Shown in pieces: positions 29,601-40,900 of a stretch of 64,000 nt of DNA (position 1 is its first letter; each line of letters starts with the position of its first letter). Source of the stretch: an uncultured Aquimarina sp. (GTDB taxonomy: Bacteria > Bacteroidota > Bacteroidia > Flavobacteriales > Flavobacteriaceae). The translations under genes were made by a program, and so were the position numbers. Below the pieces are notes generated by a model. That model searched no databases. It was not told the origin of the DNA and saw only the letters and a list, made by a program, of their open reading frames with translations. The DNA lies in assembly GCA_947496705.1 (NCBI GenBank), contig CANMDW010000001.1, forward strand, positions 868,001 to 932,000, given 5' to 3'.

Positions 29601-31468
29601 ATCGATTGATACAAGCAGAAGGGCGGGAAAACAAAACCTTTAATAATGCCTCTACTGCTGTAGAATCTGATCCTTTATCAGTATCCTTTCCTGTGACTGA
29701 TCAAACACTACGCAACTATACGCAATTATATACCTATGATCCGACGGGGAATATCCTACGCATGCGGCATATAACCAATATAGATACCGAGCGATGGACA
29801 CGAAACTATGCCTATGCCACCGATAGCAACCGTTTGCTAAGTACCTGGATAGGTAGTGATACCACCAATGCAATACAATATCGATATGATAATCATGGTA
29901 GTATTTTGAACTACAACAATACTCCTGAAGAGTTTTTGCCACAATGGGATTATAAGGATAGGGTACATATGATCAATTTGGGAGGTGGCGGACAAGCCTA
30001 TTATCAATATAATACCGGTTTAGAACGCAGCCGAAAAAGAATTGAAAAAGAATTAGGTGTCGTAGAGGAGCGATTATACCTGGGTGGGATGGAAGTCTAT
30101 AGACGATGGATAGGGACTGTATTGATAGAAGAGATAGAAACCCATCACCTGTTTGTAGACGATCAGCGAGTATTACTTGTAGAAAACGTATTGCAAACGG
30201 ATAGCACCAATCTGGATACTGGTATCCTGGATCGCTACCAATACAGCAACCATTTAGGCTCGGTAGGATTAGAAGTAGACCAGGAAGGAGCGATCATCTC
30301 TTATGAAGAGTACCATCCTTATGGAACTGTATCCTATAATGCCACTAACACAACAATCAAAGCTACTGCCAAACGCTACCGCTATACTGGGATGGAACGG
30401 GATGCTGAGAGTGGCCTTAATTATCATTCAGCCAGGTATTATTTACCTTGGCTGGGGAGGTGGTTGAGTGCGGATCCGATTGGGATTGAAGGAGGGATGA
30501 ATATTTATGAATACACAGGTGCTAATCCTATATTGAAAGTTGATAATAATGGTCTTCAACCGTCAGAAACCAGCCGCCTTCCCACGGAGGAAGAAAATGA
30601 AGCAAGACTAAGTGATCCTGAATTACGTGAGTCGGGTACCCCACCGACATTGATGTGTGTATACTTATTTGGATTTGGCACAAGTTGTTCTTATACGTAT
30701 AGAGACGGTACTATTATTGATCCACCTCCTCCTTACTCTTCTCTCCCCAGTAGAGAAACTAGAAGAGAAAGAGCAACATTAGCATCGTTTGTCCGGGCTG
30801 CAATACATGGAGGTCCTAGAGTCCTTATTGATACTAGAAGAGGAGGAACTATTGATAGCGGTCATATTGGTTGGACAGAAGATACGGTTCTAGCTTTCCT
30901 GGCTATTAGAGAACAACAATCAGTAACCTTGTCCAGAGATACATACTCAGTTTCCGCAACATATTCAACTGAAATAGATAGTGGACAAGAAAATACTTCT
31001 TCAGTATATTCACCAGAGGAACAGGCTGCTATTTCGATTGTTTATGATTTTTCATATCAAGTAGAAGTTGCTCAGGATCAAATAACAGGGATAGGGGAAA
31101 GTATAAGTGCATGGTCCTTTGAGGACCTTCCTTCTAATCGTGTAGGTATTGAAATTGGTATTCTATTCATTCGATCATTAATTAGTCATGGGATTAGTCT
31201 TCCTGACCCTCAATCCAACAGAGAAGATATAAGAGAGTGGCTAAGAACTCCGGAAATTAGAACTCTTTTAGAAGATACCACCCGAAGCGTTATAGAAAAT
31301 TTATCACCGGTTGAAGTTAGATCAAGAGGTTCAAGTATTGGGCGTGGTATCGAATCCTTAACACACCCTGACAATCGGGATGTTCGTCCTATAGGAATTT
31401 CAAATCCAATAGAATATTTGAGAAGAAACCCCCAACGTCGTGTACCATCTCAACTTGATTTACCTTAA
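23633..31468 (+). CDS. Fused TcB-TcC Tc-toxin component with C-terminal effector region
   Basis: A 2611-aa protein. Residues ~30-350 are the SpvB-type domain (LPKGGGALKGIDEKFEVN, NPTLSLNYNSGGGNSPFGLGW). Residues ~550-750 carry beta-propeller/FG-GAP-like repeats (DLNGDGQPELV, DMSGDGLTDIVRI, DVSGTGATDIIYL), matching the TcB middle domains. From ~1500 RHS/YD-type strands follow, ending at the RHS core RYYLPWLGRWLSADPIG...DNNG (~2270-2304). The TcB-TcC shell forms a cage holding the effector, which is cleaved off after this core. The remaining ~307 residues are the variable effector and match nothing I recognise. No secretion signal is seen. TcB and TcC are usually separate genes (about 1470 and 960 aa), so this is a natural fusion. 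It is followed by tcA. Confidence 0.9.
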   Translation: MDNNSNNTNSSLEQSKTNSSDLLAKENTTQSNAIEIPSITLPKGGGALKGIDEKFEVNPSNGTAGFTIPLPISSGRNGFNPTLSLNYNSGGGNSPFGLGWAIGQQSIQRKTDNRLPRYRDGIQEDIFMFSGAEDLVPFLEEDTITGELKVKEEATTNGYTIKRYRPRVEGGFARIEKVDHMAHGVYWKVTTRDNIATIFGRNPSNRITDPKNPAHIFQWLPEFSYNDKGNWIQYEYKKEDLVGVPNNIYEKNRRSGVAPFTNTYLKRVKYGNQKAYYADSTRPYDPQPPTDTEYFFELVIDYGEHDTLKPTPQDTGRWDYRPDAFSSYRSGFEIRSNRLCKRILMFHHFKKEKQFAGTPEEEDFGESYLVRSLDLEYEPSSINSSGQTEVTYLKSITQKGYIRKPHHGGYSVKSLPPMEFTYQKLNWNKEIRKVSKDNIVNAPVGLTNNYQWVDLYGEGISGILTEQGEGWYYKNNLGDTNEEGDVSFTKAQQVAPKPSFIGLTSGVLSLQDLEANGKKQIVVNSTRVKGYFELTHNNEWENFQPFEQEANINLQDPNTRLIDLNGDGQPELVMTEENVFVWYTADGKRGYKPVEFASKTFDEEQGPAIVFADLEQTIFLADMSGDGLTDIVRIRNGEICYWANMGYGNFSAKITMGNAPLFDHPDSFNLQYLHLADVSGTGATDIIYLGENTFKAFINLSGNSWSEAHEIEPFFPIDQNSKLSVIDLLGTGTSCIVWSSDLPAYIDAPMRYIDLMNGKKPHVLTHYKNNLGKETTLEYKSSTYYYLKDKQGGKPWITKLPFPVQVVSRQIVEEKITDVRFSTKYQYHHGYYDHPEREFRGFGMVEQVDSEYYPEWQRDIATNQLEKDETLYQKPVLTKTWFHTGAYLDRERVLNHFKEEYWYEAYNKQFPYDPIVVYEPELQDARLSEAIKALPADEYREALRACKGMMLRQEVFALDAPENPTNLELQLQMKPFTVATHNCNIQQLQPRNKNNYGVFLVTESEGINIHYERDETDARITHTLNTKIDELGNVLESAAVVYGRDQSKMVDDFKELSDSVTDFSQDVLNDAIQQAQLQRAFENNVQHAQNEQTKTHIIYTQNEFAKYNNGITISDDIDLPETYRLRLPYEVKTYEVTGVLGAGDLFQIEELEDVLNLASEIEYYETPTTGIQKRLIEHVKTRYLKDDLTELDFGIYDALGLPYESYQLAYTQGLVREIYTKQDGAELQVEGEFVSNLMETRGKFSNIEGKLWIRSGITRFKTTETEDVSNVRNRFFSPLAFEDPFGSVTSVIYDIETFSEGERNNNGYYLFIKETQDAIGNKTQIDTFNYRTLSPTRMIDHNVNPSSVLVDELGLVKAMAIEGNGVYVDASSTSVTILQPADQLSGLKEYEEDAERDFISQLFDTATYQSTDTDQLRQLGNALLQRATARFIYDFETYQSTGNQPAVAVAITREEHYTDNPESKIQFGFEYSDGAGNVAMAKMQAEPGLAYYIEDGVRMQKDTGMDLRWIGNGRTVLNNKGNPVKQYEPYFSTNFLYENDSQLVETGVTPIIYYDALGRQTKTELPDGTFIKIVFDSWKQRSFDPNDTVLESEWYHNRIHNLIDTELITQGKDPEKEKQAALKAKAYANTPSSIYLDSLGRPVLSIAHNGQDAIGNHRFYSTFIQLDIEGNAKVIIDARGNPVMQYKYDMLGHRVYQNSMDAGERWMLNNLMGNPAYSWDSKGQIFTTNYDVLQRPIEMFIHTETGDTFLFEKIQYGEEEIDAITKNLRGQVFQHYDSSGRITNIAFDFKGDLLEAQRQLSAVYDVEIIDWSSGSPTNRLETETFTSHTEYDALGRMTRLYNWHRNTNSVTIYEPSYNERGALKAEDHITAAEKTTTGYIAGRKVTAVSGIEYNEKGQRIKMRYGNGTTTKYHYDPQTYRLIQLRTTRTTGGAIPSAPTNLSDPNVLQNLYYTYDPIGNITEIEDDAYEPVFFNYQRVEPKNKYTYDAMYRLIQAEGRENKTFNNASTAVESDPLSVSFPVTDQTLRNYTQLYTYDPTGNILRMRHITNIDTERWTRNYAYATDSNRLLSTWIGSDTTNAIQYRYDNHGSILNYNNTPEEFLPQWDYKDRVHMINLGGGGQAYYQYNTGLERSRKRIEKELGVVEERLYLGGMEVYRRWIGTVLIEEIETHHLFVDDQRVLLVENVLQTDSTNLDTGILDRYQYSNHLGSVGLEVDQEGAIISYEEYHPYGTVSYNATNTTIKATAKRYRYTGMERDAESGLNYHSARYYLPWLGRWLSADPIGIEGGMNIYEYTGANPILKVDNNGLQPSETSRLPTEEENEARLSDPELRESGTPPTLMCVYLFGFGTSCSYTYRDGTIIDPPPPYSSLPSRETRRERATLASFVRAAIHGGPRVLIDTRRGGTIDSGHIGWTEDTVLAFLAIREQQSVTLSRDTYSVSATYSTEIDSGQENTSSVYSPEEQAAISIVYDFSYQVEVAQDQITGIGESISAWSFEDLPSNRVGIEIGILFIRSLISHGISLPDPQSNREDIREWLRTPEIRTLLEDTTRSVIENLSPVEVRSRGSSIGRGIESLTHPDNRDVRPIGISNPIEYLRRNPQRRVPSQLDLP

Positions 31469-31620
31469 TGAACCCGATAACGCAGATTTGCAATCCGTGT
31501 CTTCCTCCCGCTAGTTTGGAACTAGTGGCGGTTTGAGTAAGAAAACAAATTACAGATAGTATATACTACATAATAAAAAACAAATAAGGAAAATATAATA
31601 CACACAAAATCATAGCAATC

Positions 31621-31734
31621 ATGGCCAAACAAAAAACATATATAATACAAGGAACTATTACTAACCAACAAAACCAACCTGTACAAGGCGTATTGGTAAG
31701 AGCTACTGATCCCCCCGCTCCCGCTAGATTGTAA
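31621..31734 (+). pseudogene. Truncated TcA start, copy 1
   Basis: A 37-codon frame. Its first 30 residues (MAKQKTYIIQGTITNQ and on to VLVRATD) match the TcA N terminus with three substitutions, then it switches into the next repeat box (PPAPARL, stop). The identical break sequence in both truncated copies argues for recombination at the CCCGCTAG hairpin rather than random decay. Confidence 0.8.
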
Positions 31735-31796
31735 CTAGTGGCGGCCTGAGTAAGAAAACAAATAAGAAAAATACAATACACAAAATCATAGCAATC

Positions 31797-31856
31797 ATGG
31801 CAACAAAAAATATGTATATCATAGAAGGAACCATCCCCGCTCCCGCTAGTCTCTGA
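31797..31856 (+). pseudogene. Truncated TcA start, copy 2
   Basis: A 19-codon frame, MATKNMYIIEGTI followed by PAPASL and stop. It resembles the first 12-13 codons of tcA (MAKQKTYIIQGII) and ends in the third CCCGCTAG box. It is more diverged than copy 1. Confidence 0.7.
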
Positions 31857-31916
31857 CTAGTGGCGTTAAGAGTAGGAAAACAAGCAAAATAGAATACACA
31901 ATAAATCATTGCAATC

Positions 31917-34900
31917 ATGGCCAAACAAAAAACATACATTATACAAGGAATCATTACCAATCAACAAAACCAACCGATACAAGGGGTATTGGTAAGAGCG
32001 ACCGACCAGGATTATGGGGCCTCGGCAAATCTTTTGGGATCTCCTATATATACTGACAAAAAGGGATATTATAAGATAACCTATACCGACACAGATTTTA
32101 GAAAAACCACCAAAGAAATAGGAGGAAGCGACATTATTGTTCGTGTATTTTCTACAGACGGAAATGTATTAGGAAAATCAAAACGCCTTCGCGATGCACC
32201 AAAAGAACTCAAAGTAGATCTTAAAGTGGATTATAACCCTTCTATTAGAGAAAGAAAACTAAAGGTTTCTGGACAGATCAAACTACAAGATAAAAAAGCA
32301 GCAAATGGTTTTTTTGTCCAGGTGTTTGATAAGCAACTACGATCAGAACAATTATTAGGCGAAGGAATCACCGATAAAAAGGGGAAATATGCGATTACAT
32401 ATTCATCCAATGATATTATAAAGGTCGAGCGCAATAGCATAGATATCTTTATCAAAGTATTCGATCCCAAAAACAGGCCAGTAGGACAATCGGATATTCT
32501 TTTTGGAGCCTCGGCAAAAGCTACAGTAGATTTTGATATTAATGCCAACGATATGTCTACAATGTCAGAATTCGAACTACTGGAATTAGCCATCATACCC
32601 TTACTATCCGGGGAACCTATTCTAAAACTAGACCAATCTGAAAAACATCAGGATATCACTTTCTTAAGTGGAGAAACTGGGTATACCACTAGTCAAGTGC
32701 TTCATTTTGTACAAGCACATCATTTCGAAAAAGAAAGTAGCATTAATGCATCCTTCTGGTATGTGGTACTTGGTATTCCTTTTTATAAGGATTTATCATA
32801 CGCAAATCTTGCAGCACAACGGGAACAGATTAAAGAAAAACTCTATACCCTTAGCGAAAAAGGGATTCGTAAAGCACTAAAACGAGCATTTCGTCAGCAT
32901 CAGGTTGATATTGCTAACGAAAAAACCATTAAAAAATGGGTAAATACTTTTAAAAAATATGTGGCTGAGGTACAACTTTCAGAGCCCGTTTTAAAAAATA
33001 GCTTTGTCAGGCAATCCTTAGAAACTGCCGGGATCACTGATAAAAAGAAACAATCAAAATTTGCAGAGGTATTTCATACACATAAAGCTTTTTCGCCAGA
33101 GATGGTGAAGGTTTTAAAAAAAGACAGATCATTTAAAGCCGCAGAGATTAAGGACCTGGAAGTTTCTTATGCTTTGAACAAATTCACAAAAGGTAATTTT
33201 GAGTTGGTAAAAGCCATCAAAACGTCGTTTTCTGTAAAAGATCCAAAAGATATACAAGTACTGGCAAAAAGAAGTAAAGAAGAATGGAAAGAGTTAGTCG
33301 CCAAAACACCAGAAATACAACCCTTGCCAATCCCTTCAGAATTAAAAGTTTTCGAAGGGGAGAAACAAGGACTTTCAGAAATTTATGCGAATACATTGCA
33401 TAAGCAGTTTCAGACTACATTTCCAACCACCATGTTTTCAGGAGATTTGGACAGAGCAATTAACAAACAAGCTGTTTCTGGGTTCAAAAAAGCTGGAGAG
33501 ATAAAAAAAGTATTGGATGCAAATCCTGATTTTGATTTTTTGACGACTCCTATCAACGAATTTATTGAGAAAGACAGTGTATTAAAGAAGGATGAAGATC
33601 TTCAGTTAGAGTTTAAAGCCATCCAGAGGGTATTTAAACTTACTTCTGATTTTGAGGGTTCTCATACGTTACTAAAAGATGGTTTACATTCTGCACATAG
33701 TGTATATCTCACAGGAGAATCTGAATTTGTAAAGCGGTACAAAGATCAACCGGGATTTACTAAAAAAAGTGCCAAAAGTACCTGGTTCAAAGCACAGGCA
33801 ACTCATGCGGCTACTGTTTCTCTACTTGCTGAATTAAAAGCAACTGAAAATGCGGGTGACGTAGCAGCATTGAGAGCAGGAAGTAGTGCAGTTTCTGATT
33901 TCCCGAATTGGAATAATTTGTTTAAAGGCGGTGATATCTGTGAATGCAAGCATTGTCGATCGGTATACAGTCCGGCGGCCTATTTTGCAGACTTGCTTAT
34001 GTTCTTATCCAAAAGAAGACAAGATGGTAAATCGGCAAAAGATACACTCTTTAAACGCCGGCCCGATCTTGGGTATTTAGAGCTAAATTGTGAGAATGCT
34101 AATGTGACCTTACCGTATATCGATGTGGTATGCGAAGTACTGGAAGATGTTGTGGCAGATGGCGATAATGACCTGGAATTAATGGGTTTTAATACTATTG
34201 ATGCTACCGACCAGGAATCGGCTACTACTTCAATTGTTAGCGCTTTTCAGGATAATAACATCAATCTTATAGGTGCTGTGCACTCCTCCAGGATTGGAAG
34301 TACGGATAATTGGATAGTGCATTCCAGTACTATTACCTATTTATTAAAGAAAAAGGGTACAGTTAATTACTTTGCTGAAATATTACGTAATACCAAAGCA
34401 AAGGCAGATGAACTTCGAGCGAATCCGAATTATACTAATAAAGCAGCTTATGATAAGCTAAGGGAAGCGAGATATCCTTTTAGCCTACCTTTTGACCTGT
34501 ATGGAGAAGAGATAAAAGCAGCTTTTAAGAAAGTAAAGATAAAGCGTTGGGCACTCATGCAGCTTTTCAAAGGGAATACAGCTCCATATGATATTACCGA
34601 AGATGACCTTGCAGCGGTGTACTTCGATATTGTTGTAGATTCCGATGCCGTCGTGGATGAAAAAACCATGATGCTACAAGCAATGCCAGATCGCCAATTT
34701 GAGTATTGGGGAACTAGCGATAATACCGTCCTACTAGATACCATCAAAAATGTAAATACTTTTCTAAGAACCTCCGGGTTAGACTATAATCAACTCCTCA
34801 AGCTATTAGATCTGGAATTTATTAATCCGTTGGGAACAATTAAAATAGCACATCTAGACCCAACCTGTGATACTGAACAAAAAATAATACAGCATCTTGA

Positions 34901-37900
34901 TGTCAAAGCATTAGATCGTATACATCGTTTCCTTAGATTATGGCGAAAATTAGGATGGGAGTTATGGGAAGTAGATCTAGTAATCATGCAAGAAGGTATT
35001 GGTAATGGAATCTTAGATGAGCAGTTCTTGATCAACCTAATGTATTTGATGGAGCTAAAAAATAAATTGGGTGTCAAAGTTACTATAGCGCAGGTCTGTA
35101 GTCTGTTTGGTAATATTAATACCAAAACAAAGTTTACCAAGCTTCATGAAAAAAGGGAAAATGCCTTGTATCAGGAGTTATTTCTCAATAAAAAGCTAAT
35201 CCATCCGCTAGATACTGCATTTGAAGTATCGTCCGTTAATACTCCTTCAAGCACAGAAAAAATTAAAGACCATCTACCTGTAATTCAGGCTGGGCTCAGA
35301 ATTAAGGAAACTGATCTTGATATATTTATAAACTTAACAAAAGTTGATGGAAATACATATATCCCGAATGGTATTGATGGTGATTTAAACTTAATAAACC
35401 TTTCCTTCTTATACCGAAATTCTTTTTTAACAAAAGCATTAAAAATTAAAGCATCGGATTGGAAAACCTTCTTAAAAATTTACAGTACTGATATAGCTAT
35501 TTTTTCTAATCCACAATCGGCTTGTGAATTTGTAGAGGTTATCAAAACAATCCAGTCATCCAAATTCAAAATAGATGAATTAAACTACATTCTGATGGGA
35601 GATCAGGAAGCAAAATCAGCTTTTTCTGAAACTTCTACGACCCTATTTTTGAGTGCATTACGAAGTAGCCTGCAAGATATTAGAAATGAATTTGATGCTA
35701 ATCAATATGACTTTTTAGAGGATACACCTCCAAAGGAAACCGAAAAACTCACAGCACTATTAACTGAGCTACTTCAGCGATTGAATAGGAAGGATCAAGA
35801 AATCGATAATATCCTGAAGGTATTAGAAAATGTTCGGATTAACGAAACCCTGCAGCAGGATCTGTTATTCCTAAAATTCTATGAACCAAAATTCTCAACT
35901 CCTTTATCCGAATTATCGGTAACTATTGATTTCAACACACAACTTTCCAAAGAACTTGCAAAAAAGGTGATGTTTAACTCAGCCGAAAACAAATTACACT
36001 TTGACGGAATAATGTCAGAGAGAGAGAAAGAAATATTAAAAGGACTTTCTTCAGATAGTGCTTATCTGGATGCTATTGATGCACTTTATTTACAACCAAC
36101 TGTTGGAGTTTTTGAACAGAATGAATTATGGATAGATGAAACTGATTTGGATTATGAAGCTGATGGTTTTTATCCAATCCATCTTGTGCTGGCAATTAAT
36201 AAGCTATTGACATGTTTTATCGAAAAAGAAAGCAAAAGTACTATTATCAAACAATTCAGTGCTCAAATAGGGATTCCTGTAAATCTAAATCAAAAGCTAA
36301 TGCAGACGTATCAGTTAATCGGTACAGAAACACCATTAGCATACTTTAAAAATACATTTGCAACATCTTCAGGAGTGATTAATAGTATTGATTTTAAAGA
36401 TGCTTTCGATTCTTTTTATTGGTTATATAGAGTAGGGCTTCTAGTAGATAAATGGAAATTAAATTTTGCAGACCTGGATTGGCTTATAAAATATCATATT
36501 CCTACTCAAACATTGAATTTTAGTGAACTTCCGATCAATAAGACAAGTACAATTATATTCTTGGATAAATTTCTTCGTACAGAGAAACTATTAAAGTTAA
36601 ATACTCCATTTAATAATGAAAAAAATAACCTTTTTAAGGTTCTCGGAAAGTTACAGCATAACGAATATGCTGATACAACCGAATTTGCTAATGAGTTAGA
36701 AGTATTAACAAGTTGGAATGCCACAGAAATAGAAATATGGATTGACCATGTGAACCTATCGTATCACACAGATTATTTATTAGCCGAAAATTGGGAGCGA
36801 CTGCTAAATGCAATGAATATATTGCATTATTTGGATACAGATATCCTATCTGTAATTCCTTTTGCCAAGCCAACAATGGGTCTTGATGACTCAAAATCCA
36901 TAAAGCAAATACTTCGATCTAAATATGGCACAGAAACCTGGCTAAGTATCAGTACAGAGATTCAGGATGTTATTCGCGAACAAAAAAGAGATGCACTTTC
37001 TGCATATATTTTGGCACAACCCAAACCAGAAGATGCTCCTACCGGGAAGTGGGAAAATACCAATGATTTATATGCATATTACTTATTAGATACAAAAATG
37101 AGTTCCTGTATGGTTACATCGAGATTGGTGCAGGGGTCGGGGTCTATACAGCTATTTGTACAAAGATGTTTTATGGGTTTAGAACCTGAAGTGGTTGTAA
37201 AATCTGATGGTGAAGATGGGGATAGTGCATGGAAATGGTGGAAATGGATGCGAAAATACAGAGTGTGGGAAGCAAACCGGAAAGTGTTCTTGTACCCTGA
37301 AAACTGGATCGAACCAGAGTTAAGACCAGATAAGTCTTCTTTTTTCCAGGATTTAGAAAATGAACTGTTGCAAAATGAGGTGAATCAGCTTAGCGCAGAA
37401 AAGGCTTATTTAAATTACCTGGATAAGTTAAATAATGTTGCCCGTTTGGATATAGCCGGTTTCTACCAAGAAGATGATGGTGATGAAACCATTATTCATA
37501 TGTTTGGCAGAACCCCCAATGCAGATCCTCATTTGTATTATTATCGACAATATGATTATAGACGCTGGACGCCATGGGAAAAAATTGAAGTTGATATCGT
37601 TGGGGATCATTTAATTCCTATGGTTGTCAATAAACGATTATATATTTATTGGCCAGAGTTTAGAGAAGTATCAGATGATACACTGAATAATACGATTAGG
37701 ATTCCGGATGCAGGAGAGGATAATTACCCAATTGAACCAACAAACAAGATTACTCAATTACGCCTGGCAGGAAGCGAGTATAGAAATAACAAATGGATAC
37801 CAAAAAAAATATCAAAGGACTATTACCCATCGAATTCATATACTGAAAGTTTTGATACAAAATCCTTAAAGTTCTATCCGATAGATCGTAGTGAGTTTGA

Positions 37901-40900
37901 TGGTAGGGTAGGTATTAAATTTGAAGGTTCAAATATAAAAAATGGAGCTTTTGAATTGTTTGGATGTGAAGGAGTTCCTGTTAAAACTGATTTTCGAGCT
38001 GGTTTTCAACATTTGGTAGCACCGGATCGAAGTGACCTTGAGTTTTTGGATTATAAAGAAAATGTAAATGTTGATGTGGAAAATGATTTTACATTGACTC
38101 AGAATTTTCTATTCAGTCAAGATTCTTCCGCTAATACTGATTACGAAATATTAGCCCAAACTCCTAATGTATTCAATTCATATTTTCCCTGGCACTTATC
38201 CCTTATGGATAAGTCGTTTCTTGGAATCCGAACAATTTTACAAATATGGGAAAGTGGATTGCCTATAGGAATGTGGTTACCCTTTAGTTACGCAGATGCC
38301 AAAAAGACTTTTATGGCTTTTCCTATGTATATTGAAAATGAAGAAGAACCAGATGATTCGCAGATTCTATATTACCCAGAGATCAAGACAATCTATAATG
38401 AATACATCAGTGGTCTTGAAGATTATGCCAGGACCTATGCAGATGGCCTGGATCTTTCGTCATCTACACAAGCTGATAAGCTATTAGCTGCAAATATTTA
38501 TTTAGGTTTTTTAGGGGAAAATCAGGTGTCTACCATCACAAATCCAGAACTTAGAGATATAATTTTCAAATATATTGTCCGTATAGGTCAAATTAACTTA
38601 GGAGGTAACTTTTTACAAGAATTTCACAAACGAAAATATCATTTTAAGAATTTTTACCATCCCTTTATTTGTGATTTCATCAAAGCGGTCTATAATCCGC
38701 TTAAGGGAATTCCTGCTTTGATGAGCAGGGAAACCCAATTAAAAGATAGTGGGTTTAGTTTTAAAAAATTATATCAACCCACAAGTAATGTGTATGATTT
38801 TAACATTAACACAGGTAATCAATATCCTAAAGAGATTGTGGATTTCTCGCCTGATGGGAGCTATGCGCCTTATAATTGGGAACTGTTTTATCACATACCA
38901 CTGATGATAGCCAATAGCTTAAGTAAAAACCAACGTTTTGAAGAAGCTATGGATTGGTATCATTATATTTTTAATCCTATTGGTGTAGAAGGAAAACTGG
39001 CAGATGGTAGTGGTGCAACTGCTCCTGCTCCTCAAAAATATTGGATTACAAAACCTTTTTTTAAAATTACTAGTGAAGAATATAAAAAGCAAAGAATCGA
39101 TAGTATTTTACGAATCGTTGCAGGAGATGATACAGTAGATAGTTTTACCACTCAATTAAAAAATGATATGCAAGCCCAGGTTATAGACTGGCGGTATCAT
39201 CCTTTTGAGCCCCACCGCATTGCTCAATATCGTAATGTAGCGTATCAAAAAACGGTTTTTATGAAATACATGGATAACCTGATAGCCTGGGGTGATTATT
39301 TGTTCAGGCAAGATTCGATGGAATCGATCAATGAAGCTACCCAGTTATATATCCTGGCGGCAGAATTATTGGGGCCAAGACCTAAGAAGATTCCGCCACA
39401 AGTACAACCACCGGTCGAAACTTTTGTTGAGCTAGAAGGACAATTAGATAGTTATAGTAATGCCTTGATAGAGGTAGAGAACCATATTCCGGTGATATCC
39501 TCAGAAGGCGAAAGTGGAGAGGTATCTGCTCCTATACCTACATTGTATTTCTGTATCCCTCAAAATAATAAACTATTGGGGTATTGGGATATCATAACAG
39601 ACAGGCTTCATAAGATTAGGAATTGTATGAATATAGATGGGGTAGTTAGACAACTATCACTTTTTGAACCGGAAATTGATCCGGGAGCTTTAGTAAAAGC
39701 TGTAGCCAGTAGAATGGAGGTTTCTAGTGCATTATCAGATTTTAATTCATCATCACCATACTATAGGTTCAACATTTTATTGCAAAAGGCTAATGAGGTA
39801 TGTAATGAGCTAAAATCTTTGGGAAATGCATTATTGTCTGCATTAGAAAAGAAAGATGGTGAAGAATTAGTATTGTTGAGACAAGAACATGAATACAAGT
39901 TGCTAGATGCTATTAAATCAGTAAGAAAATTGCAGATTGAAGAGAGTAAAGGAAACTTGGAAGCATTAAAAGAAGGTAAAAAGACCACAGAGATTCGGAG
40001 GGATTATTATCAGCAAATTGAAAAAATCAATACAAAAGAACAATTGAATATCGATAAGTTAAATGAAGCACATGGATATCAGGAAGCTGCACAAGGGGTT
40101 ACTCTGGCAGCATCTATTATCAGTTTGTTACCCGATATTGATCTGGGTGCCTCTGGTTTTGGAGGCTCACCTCTTGCTAAGTTCAAAATAGGAGGATTGA
40201 ACTTAGGTCAGGCAAGTAAATTGGCATCAGATATTCTTTCTTTTCTTGCTACGATAAGTACAAATGATGCGACGATGGCTTCAATTAAAGGAGGCCAGGA
40301 CAGACGATGGGATGATTGGAAACTTCAGGAAGCCATATCTGATCAGGAACTAATACAAATTGAAGAACAGATCAAAGCGGCAGAAACAAGAATACAGATT
40401 GCAGAAAAAGAATTGGCAAATCATGAAGTACAATTAGAGAACTCTAAAGAAGTTGATGATTTTATGCAATCAAAATATACAAATCAACAGCTGTATCAAT
40501 GGATGGTAGGTCAAGTTTCCCAAACATTTTTCGAGAGTTATCAATTAGCGTATGATTTGGCAAAAAAAGCGGAGCGATGTTATCGGTTTGAATTAGGTAT
40601 TTCAGATTCTGATTTTATTAAATTTGGTTATTGGGATAGTCTAAAAAAAGGACTATTATCAGGAGAGAAGTTACAGTATGATTTAAGGCGATTAGAAACC
40701 TCTTATTTGGAGCAGAATAAAAGAGAACTTGAGTTAACCAAGCACGTTTCACTTAAATTATTGGATCCTATTGCCCTGGTAAAACTAAAGGAAACTGGGA
40801 AGTGCTTTCTTACTTTACCAGAAGAAATTTTTGATCTCGACTATCCGGGGCACTACTTCAGACGTATCAAATCCGTTAGTATCTCATTGCCATGCATTGC

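Larger units (their letters stand above)
31506..31916 (+). repeat. Three degenerate copies of the TcA leader and start
   Basis: Three units begin at about 31506, 31711 and 31835. Each has CCCGCTAG, 7 variable bases, CTAGTGGCG, then GAGTAAGAAAACAA (third copy GAGTAGGAAAACAA), then a stretch ending in ATCATAGCAATCATGG (third copy ATCATTGCAATCATGG) containing a start codon (31621, 31797, 31917). Only the third leads into full-length tcA. The first two run 30 and 12 codons into the TcA-like frame and then break at the next CCCGCT box. Confidence 0.85.

Noticed and set aside
31506..31916. Integron cassette (attC) sites at the CCCGCTAG hairpins
   Set aside because: The hairpins lack the attC core sequences and there is no integron integrase; the repeats also include coding starts.
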